Origin: Halobacillus_A sp043497005
Lineage (GTDB): Bacteria; Bacillota; Bacilli; Bacillales; Halobacillaceae
Direction: 5' to 3'
DNA length: 64,000 nt
NCBI RefSeq assembly: GCF_043497005.1
Contig: NZ_JBIEKE010000001.1
Span: 620,001-684,000 of the forward strand
Positions within the stretch are counted from its first letter, which is position 1; each line of letters begins with the position of its first letter. This document shows, piece after piece, positions 24,541 to 32,539 of the stretch. The notes beneath the pieces were generated by a model. That model saw only the letters and a list, made by a program, of their open reading frames with translations, did no database searches and was not told where the DNA came from. The position numbers and the translations under genes were made by a program.

Positions 24541-24667
24541 AAAGGGTTTGAGGAAACGATGAGACTCCTGCGGGAAATGGGAATAAGGTGTGACCCCGGA
24601 GGGCTGATAAAGCCCGATGAGGCACACCATTCGCCCGCGGAAAAGGAGTCGTTTCCTCAAACCCTTT
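24541..24667 (+). repeat. Structured palindromic repeat, arm B, copy 2
   Basis: A perfect 17-bp terminal inverted repeat (24541-24557 with 24651-24667). It differs from copy 1 at one stem position, T-A there and G-C here, so the pairing is kept. The inner hairpin is GGGCT-GATAA-AGCCC in place of AGGC-GTAA-GCCT. Confidence 0.8.
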
Positions 24668-24703
24668 ACACTCTATAAGGTTTCTCTACAAGCCGAAAAA
24701 AAC

Positions 24704-24732
24704 AGGCTCTTTAACCAAGAGGCTGTTTTTTT
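24704..24732 (+). terminator. Terminator-like hairpin containing the right copy of the 21-bp repeat
   Basis: CAGGCTC...GAGGCTG (one mismatch), with an A-run before and a T-run after, so it could end transcription from wecB. The 21-bp core is identical to 24324-24344, but only this copy has the full A and T tracts. Confidence 0.65.
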
Positions 24733-24819
24733 ATTGATGAAGTGAAAGGCTCCATCTGTAAAACTTCGCATAACTCCTTTCCAATAACACAAACTACTGT
24801 AAAAAGGAGCCTCATTGCT

Positions 24820-26973
24820 ATGCCGCTCAAAATCGCCGCGATTCTCATGACCCTCACACTTTTAACCGGTTTCAGCCAACCTGAACCCGACGAAGAAATA
24901 ACAATTATTCTTGAGCTGAAAGACACTCCAGTCTCTACATTTAAAAATCATGTAGAGGCACGACTGCCCCGGCTTGAAATCGTTGCTGAATATGAAACGA
25001 TTTTTAACGGGGTGGCTGTAAAAGGAACGCCGGCTGAGCTTGAAAAAATAGCGCGGCTAAAAGAAGTGGCGAACCAGTTTCCAGTCCAGACTTACACCAC
25101 GCAGGAAGAAGTGTTGACAGAACCTTCACAGCCGCTTACGACTGATGTCGTAAGGCCTGACACTCCTTATACAGGGAAAGGAGTAAAGGTGGGTGTGATT
25201 GATACAGGAGTCGATTATACACACCCTGATCTAGAGGTGAACTACCAGGGCGGTTTTGATTTAGTTGATTTTGACGACGATCCGATGGAAACGACGGAAG
25301 ATGGGGCTACCTTACACGGTACGCACGTGGCAGGCATCATTGGAGCAGATGGGGAGATGAAAGGTGTGGCTCCGAATGTCGATTTGTATGCGTATCGCGC
25401 GTTAGGTCCGGGAGGCATGGGGACATCAGTGCAAGTGATTGCTGCGATTGAAGAAGCTGTAGAAGCCGGGATGGATATCATTAATCTATCACTTGGGAAT
25501 GATGTTAACGGTCCGGATTGGCCGACGACCAAAGCGGTGGAGCGGGCGATTGAGCTTGGAACTACAGTTATCGTCGCAGCTGGTAACGCTGGACCGGATA
25601 CGTGGACAATTGGGTCCCCGGCAACATCAGAAAATGCGATTACGGTAGGAGCTTCTTCTCTGCCGACTGAACAATCGATGCTCACGATTTCAGGAGAAGA
25701 CAGGCAAATTCCCATAAGAATCTTACAAGGTTCAAAACCATGGGATCTCTCTAAAAAATATCCTTTGATTGTAATGGAAGGGGATCAAATTGAAGGAGCG
25801 ACGGGGAAGATTGTTCTCATGAGACGGGAAGGCACAAGTTTTGCCGAAAAAGCTCAGCATGCCTATCAAAAGGGAGCAGAAGCCTTAGTAATCATAAATA
25901 ATACGAATGCCCCGCTTCATGGCTCAATTGAAGGACTTAACCTTCCTATTCCAGTGGCAGCAGTTTCGAAAGGTGAAGGAGAATGGCTGTTAGAAAAGGG
26001 ACTCGCTGAAGATCAATGGGTAGATACTATAACCGAAGAAGCAGAGCAGGGGATTGCGCCATTCAGCTCACGCGGACCCGTCACTTCATCGTGGAGTGTT
26101 AAGCCGGATATTTTAGCGCCCGGAGTAAACGTAGTCAGCACGGTGCCGGGCGGTTATCAAGCTTTACAAGGAACGAGTATGGCCGCACCGCATATTGCGG
26201 GAGTGGCTGCCTTGTTAAAAGAAGCTTACCCGGAATGGACACCTTTAGATATTAAACAATCTCTCATGAGTTCAGCTGATCTTTTGCAGCAGAAAGACGG
26301 CCCCTTACCGCCAACTGAGCAGGGGGCAGGATACGTAGATACGGAAGTGGCGATTCAGCCGGAACTCTGGATTGATCCTGGCACTCTCAACTTTGGAAGG
26401 ATTGAAGAAGACCTTTTTCGTAAAACAGTAAAGCTCAATTTTCAAAATAAGAAAGACACTGCGGAAACCTATCATATAAAGCTGCCCGAAAAACAGCCAG
26501 GGATCGGCTGGACGATTCCGTCTTCGTTTCAATTATCACCTGGAGAGGAAAAAGAACTTTCCATGGAAGTTCATTTGAATAAATCATTTATGAAAGAAGG
26601 GGTTCAAGAAGGATATGTTACGGTTGAAGGAGGAGGAGAGCAGTACCATATTCCTTACTTATTTATGATAGATACCTCGAATTACGAAAAGATATCCGGA
26701 TTAGAGCTGTACAAAGATTGGGAATCCGACGCTGATTTAGCTTATCGTTTTAATATAACGGAGCCGGTGGATCATTTATCCATCGACCTTTATCGAGCGG
26801 GAACAATGCTTCATCAAGGGCAGTTGCTCGATCTCGATGAACCAGTGGAAGGATTAAATGAAGGAGAAATAAAGCTGAAAATGAGCGATGACTACGCCGG
26901 CCCATACTTAGCAGTAGTCACTTTAGAAATTGACGGTAAAACGTACAGTTATCCATTTCCTATTCAATTGTAA
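24820..26973 (+). CDS. vpr: Secreted subtilisin-like serine protease (Vpr type)
   Basis: Extracellular S8 protease of 717 residues. In order: signal peptide (about 1-19), I9 propeptide-like region (about 25-95), catalytic domain with Asp128 (GVIDTGVDY), His166 (LHGTHVAG), Asn256 (AAGNAGPD) and Ser453 (GTSMAAPH), and a PA domain inserted between Asn and Ser (about 290-405). A C-terminal beta-rich region (about 500-717) follows. ATG 24820 follows AAAAGGAGCC; the frame is open further upstream but without conservation. It is somewhat shorter than B. subtilis Vpr. Terminator follows at 26977. Confidence 0.9.
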   Translation: MPLKIAAILMTLTLLTGFSQPEPDEEITIILELKDTPVSTFKNHVEARLPRLEIVAEYETIFNGVAVKGTPAELEKIARLKEVANQFPVQTYTTQEEVLTEPSQPLTTDVVRPDTPYTGKGVKVGVIDTGVDYTHPDLEVNYQGGFDLVDFDDDPMETTEDGATLHGTHVAGIIGADGEMKGVAPNVDLYAYRALGPGGMGTSVQVIAAIEEAVEAGMDIINLSLGNDVNGPDWPTTKAVERAIELGTTVIVAAGNAGPDTWTIGSPATSENAITVGASSLPTEQSMLTISGEDRQIPIRILQGSKPWDLSKKYPLIVMEGDQIEGATGKIVLMRREGTSFAEKAQHAYQKGAEALVIINNTNAPLHGSIEGLNLPIPVAAVSKGEGEWLLEKGLAEDQWVDTITEEAEQGIAPFSSRGPVTSSWSVKPDILAPGVNVVSTVPGGYQALQGTSMAAPHIAGVAALLKEAYPEWTPLDIKQSLMSSADLLQQKDGPLPPTEQGAGYVDTEVAIQPELWIDPGTLNFGRIEEDLFRKTVKLNFQNKKDTAETYHIKLPEKQPGIGWTIPSSFQLSPGEEKELSMEVHLNKSFMKEGVQEGYVTVEGGGEQYHIPYLFMIDTSNYEKISGLELYKDWESDADLAYRFNITEPVDHLSIDLYRAGTMLHQGQLLDLDEPVEGLNEGEIKLKMSDDYAGPYLAVVTLEIDGKTYSYPFPIQL

Positions 26974-26976
26974 AAT

Positions 26977-27010
26977 AAGGGGCAGCCTGGAAAAAAGGCT
27001 GTTCCTTTTT
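26977..27010 (+). terminator. vpr terminator
   Basis: AAGGGGCAGCCT pairs with AGGCTGTTCCTT (small mismatches), then TTTTT. Confidence 0.75.
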
Positions 27011-27077
27011 AATTATAAAATGTGACAAAATTATGATAAATGCGTGTCGGACTTTTGTACTTTTGCTCACAAACGCA

Positions 27078-27106
27078 TTGACATGATATGACCCCTATTG
27101 TATTCT
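27078..27106 (+). promoter_or_regulatory. atp operon promoter
   Basis: TTGACA (27078-27083), 17 bp, TATTCT (27101-27106), about 70 bp before the first gene. Confidence 0.75.
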
Positions 27107-27178
27107 TACATAGTGTGGAATGATAAGGTTTTCATGTAAAAACGCATCCTTTTTTACATATATAAAAGAGGTGTTGAA

Positions 27179-27397
27179 TTGAAGCACTCACAATTTCCAT
27201 TTCGATCCCTGTCACTTACAAGTGCAATTGTATCTCAATTAGCAGGTGGGCCGCTTGTCGGTGTTTTTCTGGGGAAGTGGGTGGACAGCCAATTTTCCAC
27301 AAGTCCACTATTCTTAATCCTGGGGATATTTCTCGGGGTAGGAGCAGGTACATACGGAACGATTCATTTAGTACGAGCGTACACGGGAGACGATTAA
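27179..27397 (+). CDS. atpZ: AtpZ/AtpI-type small membrane protein of the ATP synthase operon
   Basis: A 72-residue protein with two membrane segments and the family pattern GGPLVGVFLGKWVDSQF...LGIFLGVGAGTYG. AtpZ proteins work with AtpI in c-ring assembly or in Mg2+/Ca2+ supply to the ATP synthase in alkaliphilic and other bacilli. The start is TTG at 27179 with AGAGGTG upstream. First gene of the operon, one base before the atpI start. B. subtilis lacks a separate atpZ, so its presence is a small difference. Confidence 0.85.
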   Translation: MKHSQFPFRSLSLTSAIVSQLAGGPLVGVFLGKWVDSQFSTSPLFLILGIFLGVGAGTYGTIHLVRAYTGDD

Positions 27398-27398
27398 T

Positions 27399-27767
27399 TT
27401 GGAAGATTATCAGCAGATGATAGCCCGTCAGCGAAAATGGATGTTCTACCTTCTGGCAGTTCTCGTTTTAGGTTGGGGCCTCACCCCATGGCAACCGGTT
27501 TTCCTCGGGCTTCTTTTAGGAAGCATCCTTAGTTTTTACAATCTCTGGCTGATGCAGCGGAAGATTCAAAAGTTAGGTGAATTTTCAGCAAAAAGCATGA
27601 GCACCAAAGGGATTGGAACGTTTACGCGACTTGCATCCGGCGCATTAGCCGTTGTAATCGCCCTTCAGTTTGAAGAATATTTCCACTTAATTTCTGTAGT
27701 ATTGGGCTTAATGGCAGCCTATTTTGTCATTGTTATAGATTACCTGTTCAACAGAGCAACAGATTAG
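27399..27767 (+). CDS. atpI: ATP synthase protein I
   Basis: A 122-residue membrane protein with four predicted helices, occupying the usual place ahead of atpB. AtpI helps assemble the c-ring. Sequence is weakly conserved, as usual for the family (FLGLLLGSILSFYNLWLM is the best preserved part). Start TTG at 27399 after ACGGGAGAC, one base after the atpZ stop, which suggests coupled translation. Confidence 0.85.
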   Translation: MEDYQQMIARQRKWMFYLLAVLVLGWGLTPWQPVFLGLLLGSILSFYNLWLMQRKIQKLGEFSAKSMSTKGIGTFTRLASGALAVVIALQFEEYFHLISVVLGLMAAYFVIVIDYLFNRATD

Positions 27768-27791
27768 CATGATGGAAGAGAGGTGAACAGA

Positions 27792-28514
27792 TTGAATCAC
27801 GAAGCACCGATGTGGGAGGATGCATTTGGGATTCCATGGCTGGATTTCAACTTATCCAACTTATTAATGATGTTTGTTGCTTCATTAATTGTATTCATTC
27901 TAGGGGTTGCAGCAACCAGAAACATGCAGCGTAACCCAAAAGGTTTTCAAAACTTCATGGAATGGCTCATTGACTTTATAAAAGGCATTATAGGTTCAAA
28001 TATGGATTGGCGCACAGGCCGGCTCTTCCTGCCTTTAGGTCTTACCCTTTTTGGCTACATATTTGTTTCGAATATGCTCGGGGTCGTTACCAATGGAGTT
28101 GTAGGACATGATTTATGGTGGAAATCACCAACAGCAGATCCAGGTATTACGATGACATTAGCTGTCATGGTGATCGTGTTAACCCACTATTATGGGATTA
28201 AACTACGAGGTGGTAAAGAATACAGGAAGACATTTGTCCAGCCCCTGCCGTTCTTATTACCCTTTAAGATCATTGAAGAGTTTTCAAACACTCTAACGCT
28301 TGGTCTCCGTCTTTACGGAAACATTTACGCAGGTGAAATTCTACTATCTTTATTAGTAGGCCTTGCTACAACGAGCTTTTTAGGAGCTATTGGAGCAGCG
28401 CTTCCAATGGTGGCATGGATGGGCTTTAGTACATTTATTGGTTTCATCCAGGCATTTATTTTCGTTATGTTGACGATGGTTTACATGTCTCACAAGGTGA
28501 GCGAAGACCATTAA
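27792..28514 (+). CDS. atpB: ATP synthase F0 subunit a
   Basis: Membrane half-channel subunit of the F0 motor, about 240 residues with five or six helices. The essential Arg is in NTLTLGLRLYGNI and is followed by AGEILL; the C-terminal QAFIFVMLTMVYMS is typical. I choose TTG 27792 (MNHEAPMWED) because AGAGAGGTGA is at suitable distance; GTG 27783 lies within that site. HELWWKSPTADP-type loop is present (HDLWWKSPTADP). Confidence 0.95.
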   Translation: MNHEAPMWEDAFGIPWLDFNLSNLLMMFVASLIVFILGVAATRNMQRNPKGFQNFMEWLIDFIKGIIGSNMDWRTGRLFLPLGLTLFGYIFVSNMLGVVTNGVVGHDLWWKSPTADPGITMTLAVMVIVLTHYYGIKLRGGKEYRKTFVQPLPFLLPFKIIEEFSNTLTLGLRLYGNIYAGEILLSLLVGLATTSFLGAIGAALPMVAWMGFSTFIGFIQAFIFVMLTMVYMSHKVSEDH

Positions 28515-28565
28515 CATAAAAACATAAAAAAACTTTTTTTACAAAATATGAGGAGGATTTTAATT

Positions 28566-28778
28566 ATGGGTCTATTAGCAGCTGCAATTGCAGTAGGTTT
28601 AGCAGCACTTGGTGCAGGTATTGGTAACGGTCTTATCGTAAGTCGTACAGTAGAAGGGATTGCGCGTCAACCAGAATTGCGCAGTGCACTTCAAACAACA
28701 ATGTTCATTGGTGTTGCACTAGTTGAGGCAGTTCCAATCATCGGTGTTGTTATCGCATTTATCGTAATGGGTCAGTAA
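28566..28778 (+). CDS. atpE: ATP synthase F0 subunit c
   Basis: The 70-residue hairpin that forms the rotating c-ring. The ion-binding carboxylate is Glu54 (ALVEAVP), and helix 1 has GAGIGNG. There is no PxxExxP motif and no AxAxAxA run, so it is not the alkaliphile type, and the Na+-site residues (Gln and Glu-Ser/Thr) are absent, pointing to H+ coupling. ATG 28566 follows GAGGAGG. Followed by an unusually long gap of 216 bp inside the operon. Confidence 0.97.
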   Translation: MGLLAAAIAVGLAALGAGIGNGLIVSRTVEGIARQPELRSALQTTMFIGVALVEAVPIIGVVIAFIVMGQ

Positions 28779-28790
28779 AGTTAAAACGGC

Positions 28791-28827
28791 GGCGAAGTTC
28801 ATAGTTCGTGAATCTTCGCCTTTCCTT
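28791..28827 (+). terminator. Hairpin after atpE (possible processing site or weak terminator)
   Basis: GGCGAAG...CTTCGCC with an inner TTCA/TGAA, followed by TTTCCTTT. It may raise atpE levels relative to later genes by partial termination or 3'-end protection; c is needed in about tenfold excess. Confidence 0.6.
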
Positions 28828-28940
28828 TATGTCTTCTAATAGGTACTATCCAAGTTAATAACAGGAAAAACTTTGGTATGATGGTTTTTCTGTGATCTGG
28901 CATTTTTACTGGTGTCGTAAAAGACGCCTCTTTTTATGAG

Positions 28941-28976
28941 GCAGGCCTAAACCGCCCCTCATCGCTTTTCTTAGTG
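28941..28976 (-). repeat. Half-copy of the 121-bp foldback element inside the atp operon
   Basis: On the minus strand this reads AAGAAAAGCG...GAGGGGCGGTTTAGGCCTG, matching the left arm of unit 1 at 11327-11362 (GGGGCGGTTTAGGCCTGA). Only one arm is left. A small hairpin (GCCTC/GAGGC, 28926-28942) abuts it. Confidence 0.75.
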
Positions 28977-28994
28977 TAGAAAGGAGTGACTACT

Positions 28995-29516
28995 GTGCAA
29001 GGTTTGACGACGAACTTAGTCCTGGGAGCCTCAGGATTTGCTGTAGGGGATATGATCGCTCAGCTGGCGTTCTTTATCATTTTACTCGTGCTTTTAAAGA
29101 AATTCGCATGGGGACCATTAATGGGCATGATGAAAGACCGTGAAGATTATATCGCCAATGAAATAGAAACTGCTGAAAAAAGCCGTGAAGAAGCTGCGAT
29201 GCAGCAGCGTGAAGCCGCGGAAGAGTTGAAAAAGACGCGTCAAGACGCGCAGAGCATTATGGAAGAAGCTCGCAAAACGGCTGCACAGCAAGAGCGTGAT
29301 ATTGTTGATTCCGCTAAAAGAGAAGCAGAACGCATTAAGGTTTCTGCTCGTCAGGAAATTGAACAAGAGCGTGATAAAGCTGTTCAGGTCCTTAAAGATC
29401 AAGTGGCATCTATGTCTGTCATGATTGCATCGAAAGTGATTGAAAAAGAACTGTCTGAAAAGGATCAGCAGGCTCTTATTAATCAATACATCAACGAGGC
29501 AGGAGAAGAGCAATGA
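28995..29516 (+). CDS. atpF: ATP synthase F0 subunit b
   Basis: Peripheral stalk subunit, 173 residues: one N-terminal membrane helix (about 10-35), then a long charged coiled coil (KDREDYIANEIETAEKSREEA onward, rich in Ala/Glu/Arg) that binds delta. GTG 28995 is chosen since AAGGAGTG lies just upstream and the GTG at 28986 is part of it. Ends in a four-base overlap with atpH. Confidence 0.95.
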   Translation: MQGLTTNLVLGASGFAVGDMIAQLAFFIILLVLLKKFAWGPLMGMMKDREDYIANEIETAEKSREEAAMQQREAAEELKKTRQDAQSIMEEARKTAAQQERDIVDSAKREAERIKVSARQEIEQERDKAVQVLKDQVASMSVMIASKVIEKELSEKDQQALINQYINEAGEEQ

Positions 29517-30061
29517 GTGAGATAATCGTTGCAAAACGCTATTCTAACGCTCTTTTTCAACTCGGACAAGAAAGAACAAAATTAGAACAAATCGAAACAG
29601 AATTACGTGCATTACGTGAAATTTTCCAGAAGAATAAGGGACTTATGAAGTTCCTTAAACATCCACGTTTAGCGGCGAGTCAAAAGAAACAGCTATTGAT
29701 CGATTCTTTGCAAGGTTTTTCGAAAGAAACGCTCAACACCCTGATGCTGTTAATCGACCGTCATCGTGAAGAGATTATTTTGGATATGACGGATCACTTC
29801 ATTCTGAAAATGAACGATATTAAAGGAATTGCAGATGCCACTGTGTACTCTGTAAATCCACTTTCTGAAGTTGAAAAACAACGGATTTCAGAAACGTTTG
29901 CACCTAAGGTAGGCAAACAATCTCTAAACCTGACAAATGTCGTCGATAAAAAGATTCTTGGAGGCATCCGCCTTCGAGTCGGAAATCGCATTTTTGATGG
30001 TTCTGTCAGTGGGAAGCTTAACCGTATCGAACGTCAGTTAGTTTCTCCGAATAATAGATGA
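29513..30061 (+). CDS. atpH: ATP synthase F1 subunit delta
   Basis: Connects the peripheral stalk to the alpha3beta3 head; 182 residues. N-terminal helical domain begins IVAKRYSNALFQLGQE, and the C-terminal part holds KKILGGIRLRVGNRIFDGSVSGKL in pieces, the best conserved region of the family. ATG at 29513 overlaps the atpF stop (ATGA arrangement), so translation is coupled. Confidence 0.96.
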   Translation: MSEIIVAKRYSNALFQLGQERTKLEQIETELRALREIFQKNKGLMKFLKHPRLAASQKKQLLIDSLQGFSKETLNTLMLLIDRHREEIILDMTDHFILKMNDIKGIADATVYSVNPLSEVEKQRISETFAPKVGKQSLNLTNVVDKKILGGIRLRVGNRIFDGSVSGKLNRIERQLVSPNNR

Positions 30062-30076
30062 TAGGGGTGAAATGGC

Positions 30077-31585
30077 ATGAGCATCAAAGCTGAAGAAATC
30101 AGTGCGCTGATTAAGCAGCAAATTGAAAACTACGAATCAGATATTGAAGTCAACGATGTAGGTACAGTTATCGAAGTTGGTGACGGTATCGCACGTGCTC
30201 ATGGTCTTGATAATGTCATGGCCGGGGAGCTTGTTGAATTTTCTAACGGTGTCATGGGATTGGCACAGAACTTAGAAGAAAGTAACGTTGGTCTTGTCAT
30301 TCTTGGACCATATACAGATATTAAAGAAGGTGACGAAGTTCGTCGTACCGGCCGTATCATGCAGATTCCTACAGGTGAGGAAATGCTGGGCCGCGTCGTG
30401 AACCCGCTTGGACAGCCAGTTGATGGACAAGGTCCAATCGAAACAACCCGAACTCGTCCGATTGAATCTCCTGCACCAGGAGTTATGGATCGTAAATCCG
30501 TAGATGAGCCGCTTCAAACAGGAATTAAAGCGATTGACGCCCTTGTGCCAATCGGCCGTGGACAGCGTGAGTTGATCATCGGTGACCGTCAAACAGGTAA
30601 AACATCTGTAGCAGTTGATACTATTTTGAATCAGCACGACCAGGACATGGTGTGTATTTATGTAGCCATTGGACAAAAAGAATCAACGGTACGTGGTACA
30701 GTTGAAACACTTCGTCGTCATGGTGCTCTTGATTATACAATCGTGGTTACAGCGAGTGCTTCTCAACCTGCACCGCTTCTTTACCTGGCACCATATGCAG
30801 GTGTTACACTTGGTGAAGATTTTATGTACAACGGCAAACACGTACTCGTCGTATATGATGACCTATCGAAGCAGGCAGCTGCTTACCGTGAGCTTTCCTT
30901 GCTATTACGTCGTCCGCCGGGCCGTGAAGCCTTCCCAGGGGATGTATTCTACTTGCACTCCCGTCTGCTTGAGCGCGCTGCTAAGCTAAGTGATGCAAAA
31001 GGTGGAGGATCCTTAACAGCACTGCCTTTCGTTGAAACACAAGCCGGGGACATCTCAGCATATATTCCAACAAACGTAATCTCCATTACCGATGGACAGA
31101 TTTTCTTACAATCTGATCTTTTCTTCTCAGGAGTACGTCCAGCGATTAACGCCGGTCTATCCGTATCTCGTGTAGGTGGTTCTGCACAGATTAAAGCGAT
31201 GAAGAAGGTTGCAGGTACACTGCGTCTGGACTTAGCGTCATATCGTGAGCTGGAAGCATTTGCTCAGTTCGGATCAGACTTAGATAAATCAACACAAGCG
31301 AAGCTTAACCGCGGGGCACGTACGGTTGAAGTACTAAAACAAGGCCTTCACCAGCCGCTGTCTGTAGAAAAGCAAGTTATGATTATCTATGCACTGACAA
31401 GAGGATATCTGGATGAAATTCCAGTAGAAGATGTGACTCGTTTCGAAAGTGAATTCCATACATGGTTAGACAATAACCGTAAAGAACTTCTTTCTGAAAT
31501 TCGTCAATCAGGTAAGCTGGGAGCAGAAGAAGATATGAATGAAGCTGTTGAAGCATTCAGCAAAACGTTTGTCGTATCTGAATAA
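30077..31585 (+). CDS. atpA: ATP synthase F1 subunit alpha
   Basis: Non-catalytic nucleotide-binding head subunit, 502 residues. It has the Walker A motif GDRQTGKTS, VYVAIGQKES, and the alpha arginine-finger region ISVSRVGGSAQ-type (LSVSRVGGSAQIKAMK). ATG with AGGGGTG upstream, 15 bp after atpH. Codon use is strongly biased. Confidence 0.98.
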   Translation: MSIKAEEISALIKQQIENYESDIEVNDVGTVIEVGDGIARAHGLDNVMAGELVEFSNGVMGLAQNLEESNVGLVILGPYTDIKEGDEVRRTGRIMQIPTGEEMLGRVVNPLGQPVDGQGPIETTRTRPIESPAPGVMDRKSVDEPLQTGIKAIDALVPIGRGQRELIIGDRQTGKTSVAVDTILNQHDQDMVCIYVAIGQKESTVRGTVETLRRHGALDYTIVVTASASQPAPLLYLAPYAGVTLGEDFMYNGKHVLVVYDDLSKQAAAYRELSLLLRRPPGREAFPGDVFYLHSRLLERAAKLSDAKGGGSLTALPFVETQAGDISAYIPTNVISITDGQIFLQSDLFFSGVRPAINAGLSVSRVGGSAQIKAMKKVAGTLRLDLASYRELEAFAQFGSDLDKSTQAKLNRGARTVEVLKQGLHQPLSVEKQVMIIYALTRGYLDEIPVEDVTRFESEFHTWLDNNRKELLSEIRQSGKLGAEEDMNEAVEAFSKTFVVSE

Positions 31586-31637
31586 GTAACGGCCCGCAAG
31601 CGATGCGTAAAATAGCTAGAAAGGGTGGTGAAACAGC

Positions 31638-32501
31638 GTGGCATCCCTTAGAGATATTAAAGGTCGGATTAATTCAACGAAAAAGACGAAACAGATTACG
31701 AAAGCTATGGAAATGGTATCCGCATCTAAGCTGAACAAAGCCGAACAAAATGCTAGATATTTTGTTCCTTACAGCGAAAAGATCCAGGAAGTCGTTGCAA
31801 GTATAGCTGCAGGCGGCGGTGATGCAAGTCACCCAATGCTGGAAGCACGTGACGTTAAACGAACGGGATATTTAGTTATCACTTCGGATCGTGGACTAGC
31901 CGGAGCCTACAACAGTAGTGTTTTGCGAAAAGTGTATCAGCAAATTCGTCAGCACCATAATTCAGCAGAAGAGTACACACTGATTACAATGGGCCGAATC
32001 GGACGCGACTTTTTCCGCAAACGTAATATGCCAGTCGATAAAGATATCACCGGAATCGGTGACCAGCCGGACTTTGCCGATATTAAAGATATCGCTTCTG
32101 AAACGGTTCAACTTTTCACAGACGGTGAGATCGATCAGCTGTATATTTATTACAACCATTACGTAAGTGCCATTACTCAAGAAGTAACTGAGAAAAAGGT
32201 ACTTCCGTTAACAAATTTAAATCCAGAAGGCAAAGCAAGTACAAGCTCTTATGAATACGAGCCGGATGAAGAGGAGATCCTTGAAGTTCTTCTTCCTCAG
32301 TACGCAGAAAGCTTGATCTACGGAGCTCTTCTCGATGGTAAAGCAAGTGAGCACGCTGCCCGTATGACGGCTATGAAGAGTGCAACGGATAACGCCGATG
32401 AACTTATTGGTGACCTTTCACTCTCTTACAACCGTGCCCGCCAAGCAGCCATTACCCAAGAAATTACCGAAATCGTCGGTGGTGCAGCTGCCCTCGAATA
32501 G
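31638..32501 (+). CDS. atpG: ATP synthase F1 subunit gamma
   Basis: Central rotor shaft, 287 residues. N-terminal coiled coil MASLRDIKGRINSTKKTKQI and C-terminal SYNRARQAAITQEITEIVGGA (in part) form the shaft; the middle Rossmann-like domain has TSDRGLAGAYN. The start is GTG at 31638 behind AAGGGTGGTG. Confidence 0.97.
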   Translation: MASLRDIKGRINSTKKTKQITKAMEMVSASKLNKAEQNARYFVPYSEKIQEVVASIAAGGGDASHPMLEARDVKRTGYLVITSDRGLAGAYNSSVLRKVYQQIRQHHNSAEEYTLITMGRIGRDFFRKRNMPVDKDITGIGDQPDFADIKDIASETVQLFTDGEIDQLYIYYNHYVSAITQEVTEKKVLPLTNLNPEGKASTSSYEYEPDEEEILEVLLPQYAESLIYGALLDGKASEHAARMTAMKSATDNADELIGDLSLSYNRARQAAITQEITEIVGGAAALE

Positions 32502-32539
32502 GTTTCTTGGACTCGAACAGTAAGTAAGGAGGGAAATCG

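Noticed and set aside
28566..28778. Alkaliphile-type c-subunit
   Set aside because: PxxExxP and AxAxAxA motifs are missing; residue 51 is Ala and helix 1 keeps glycines.
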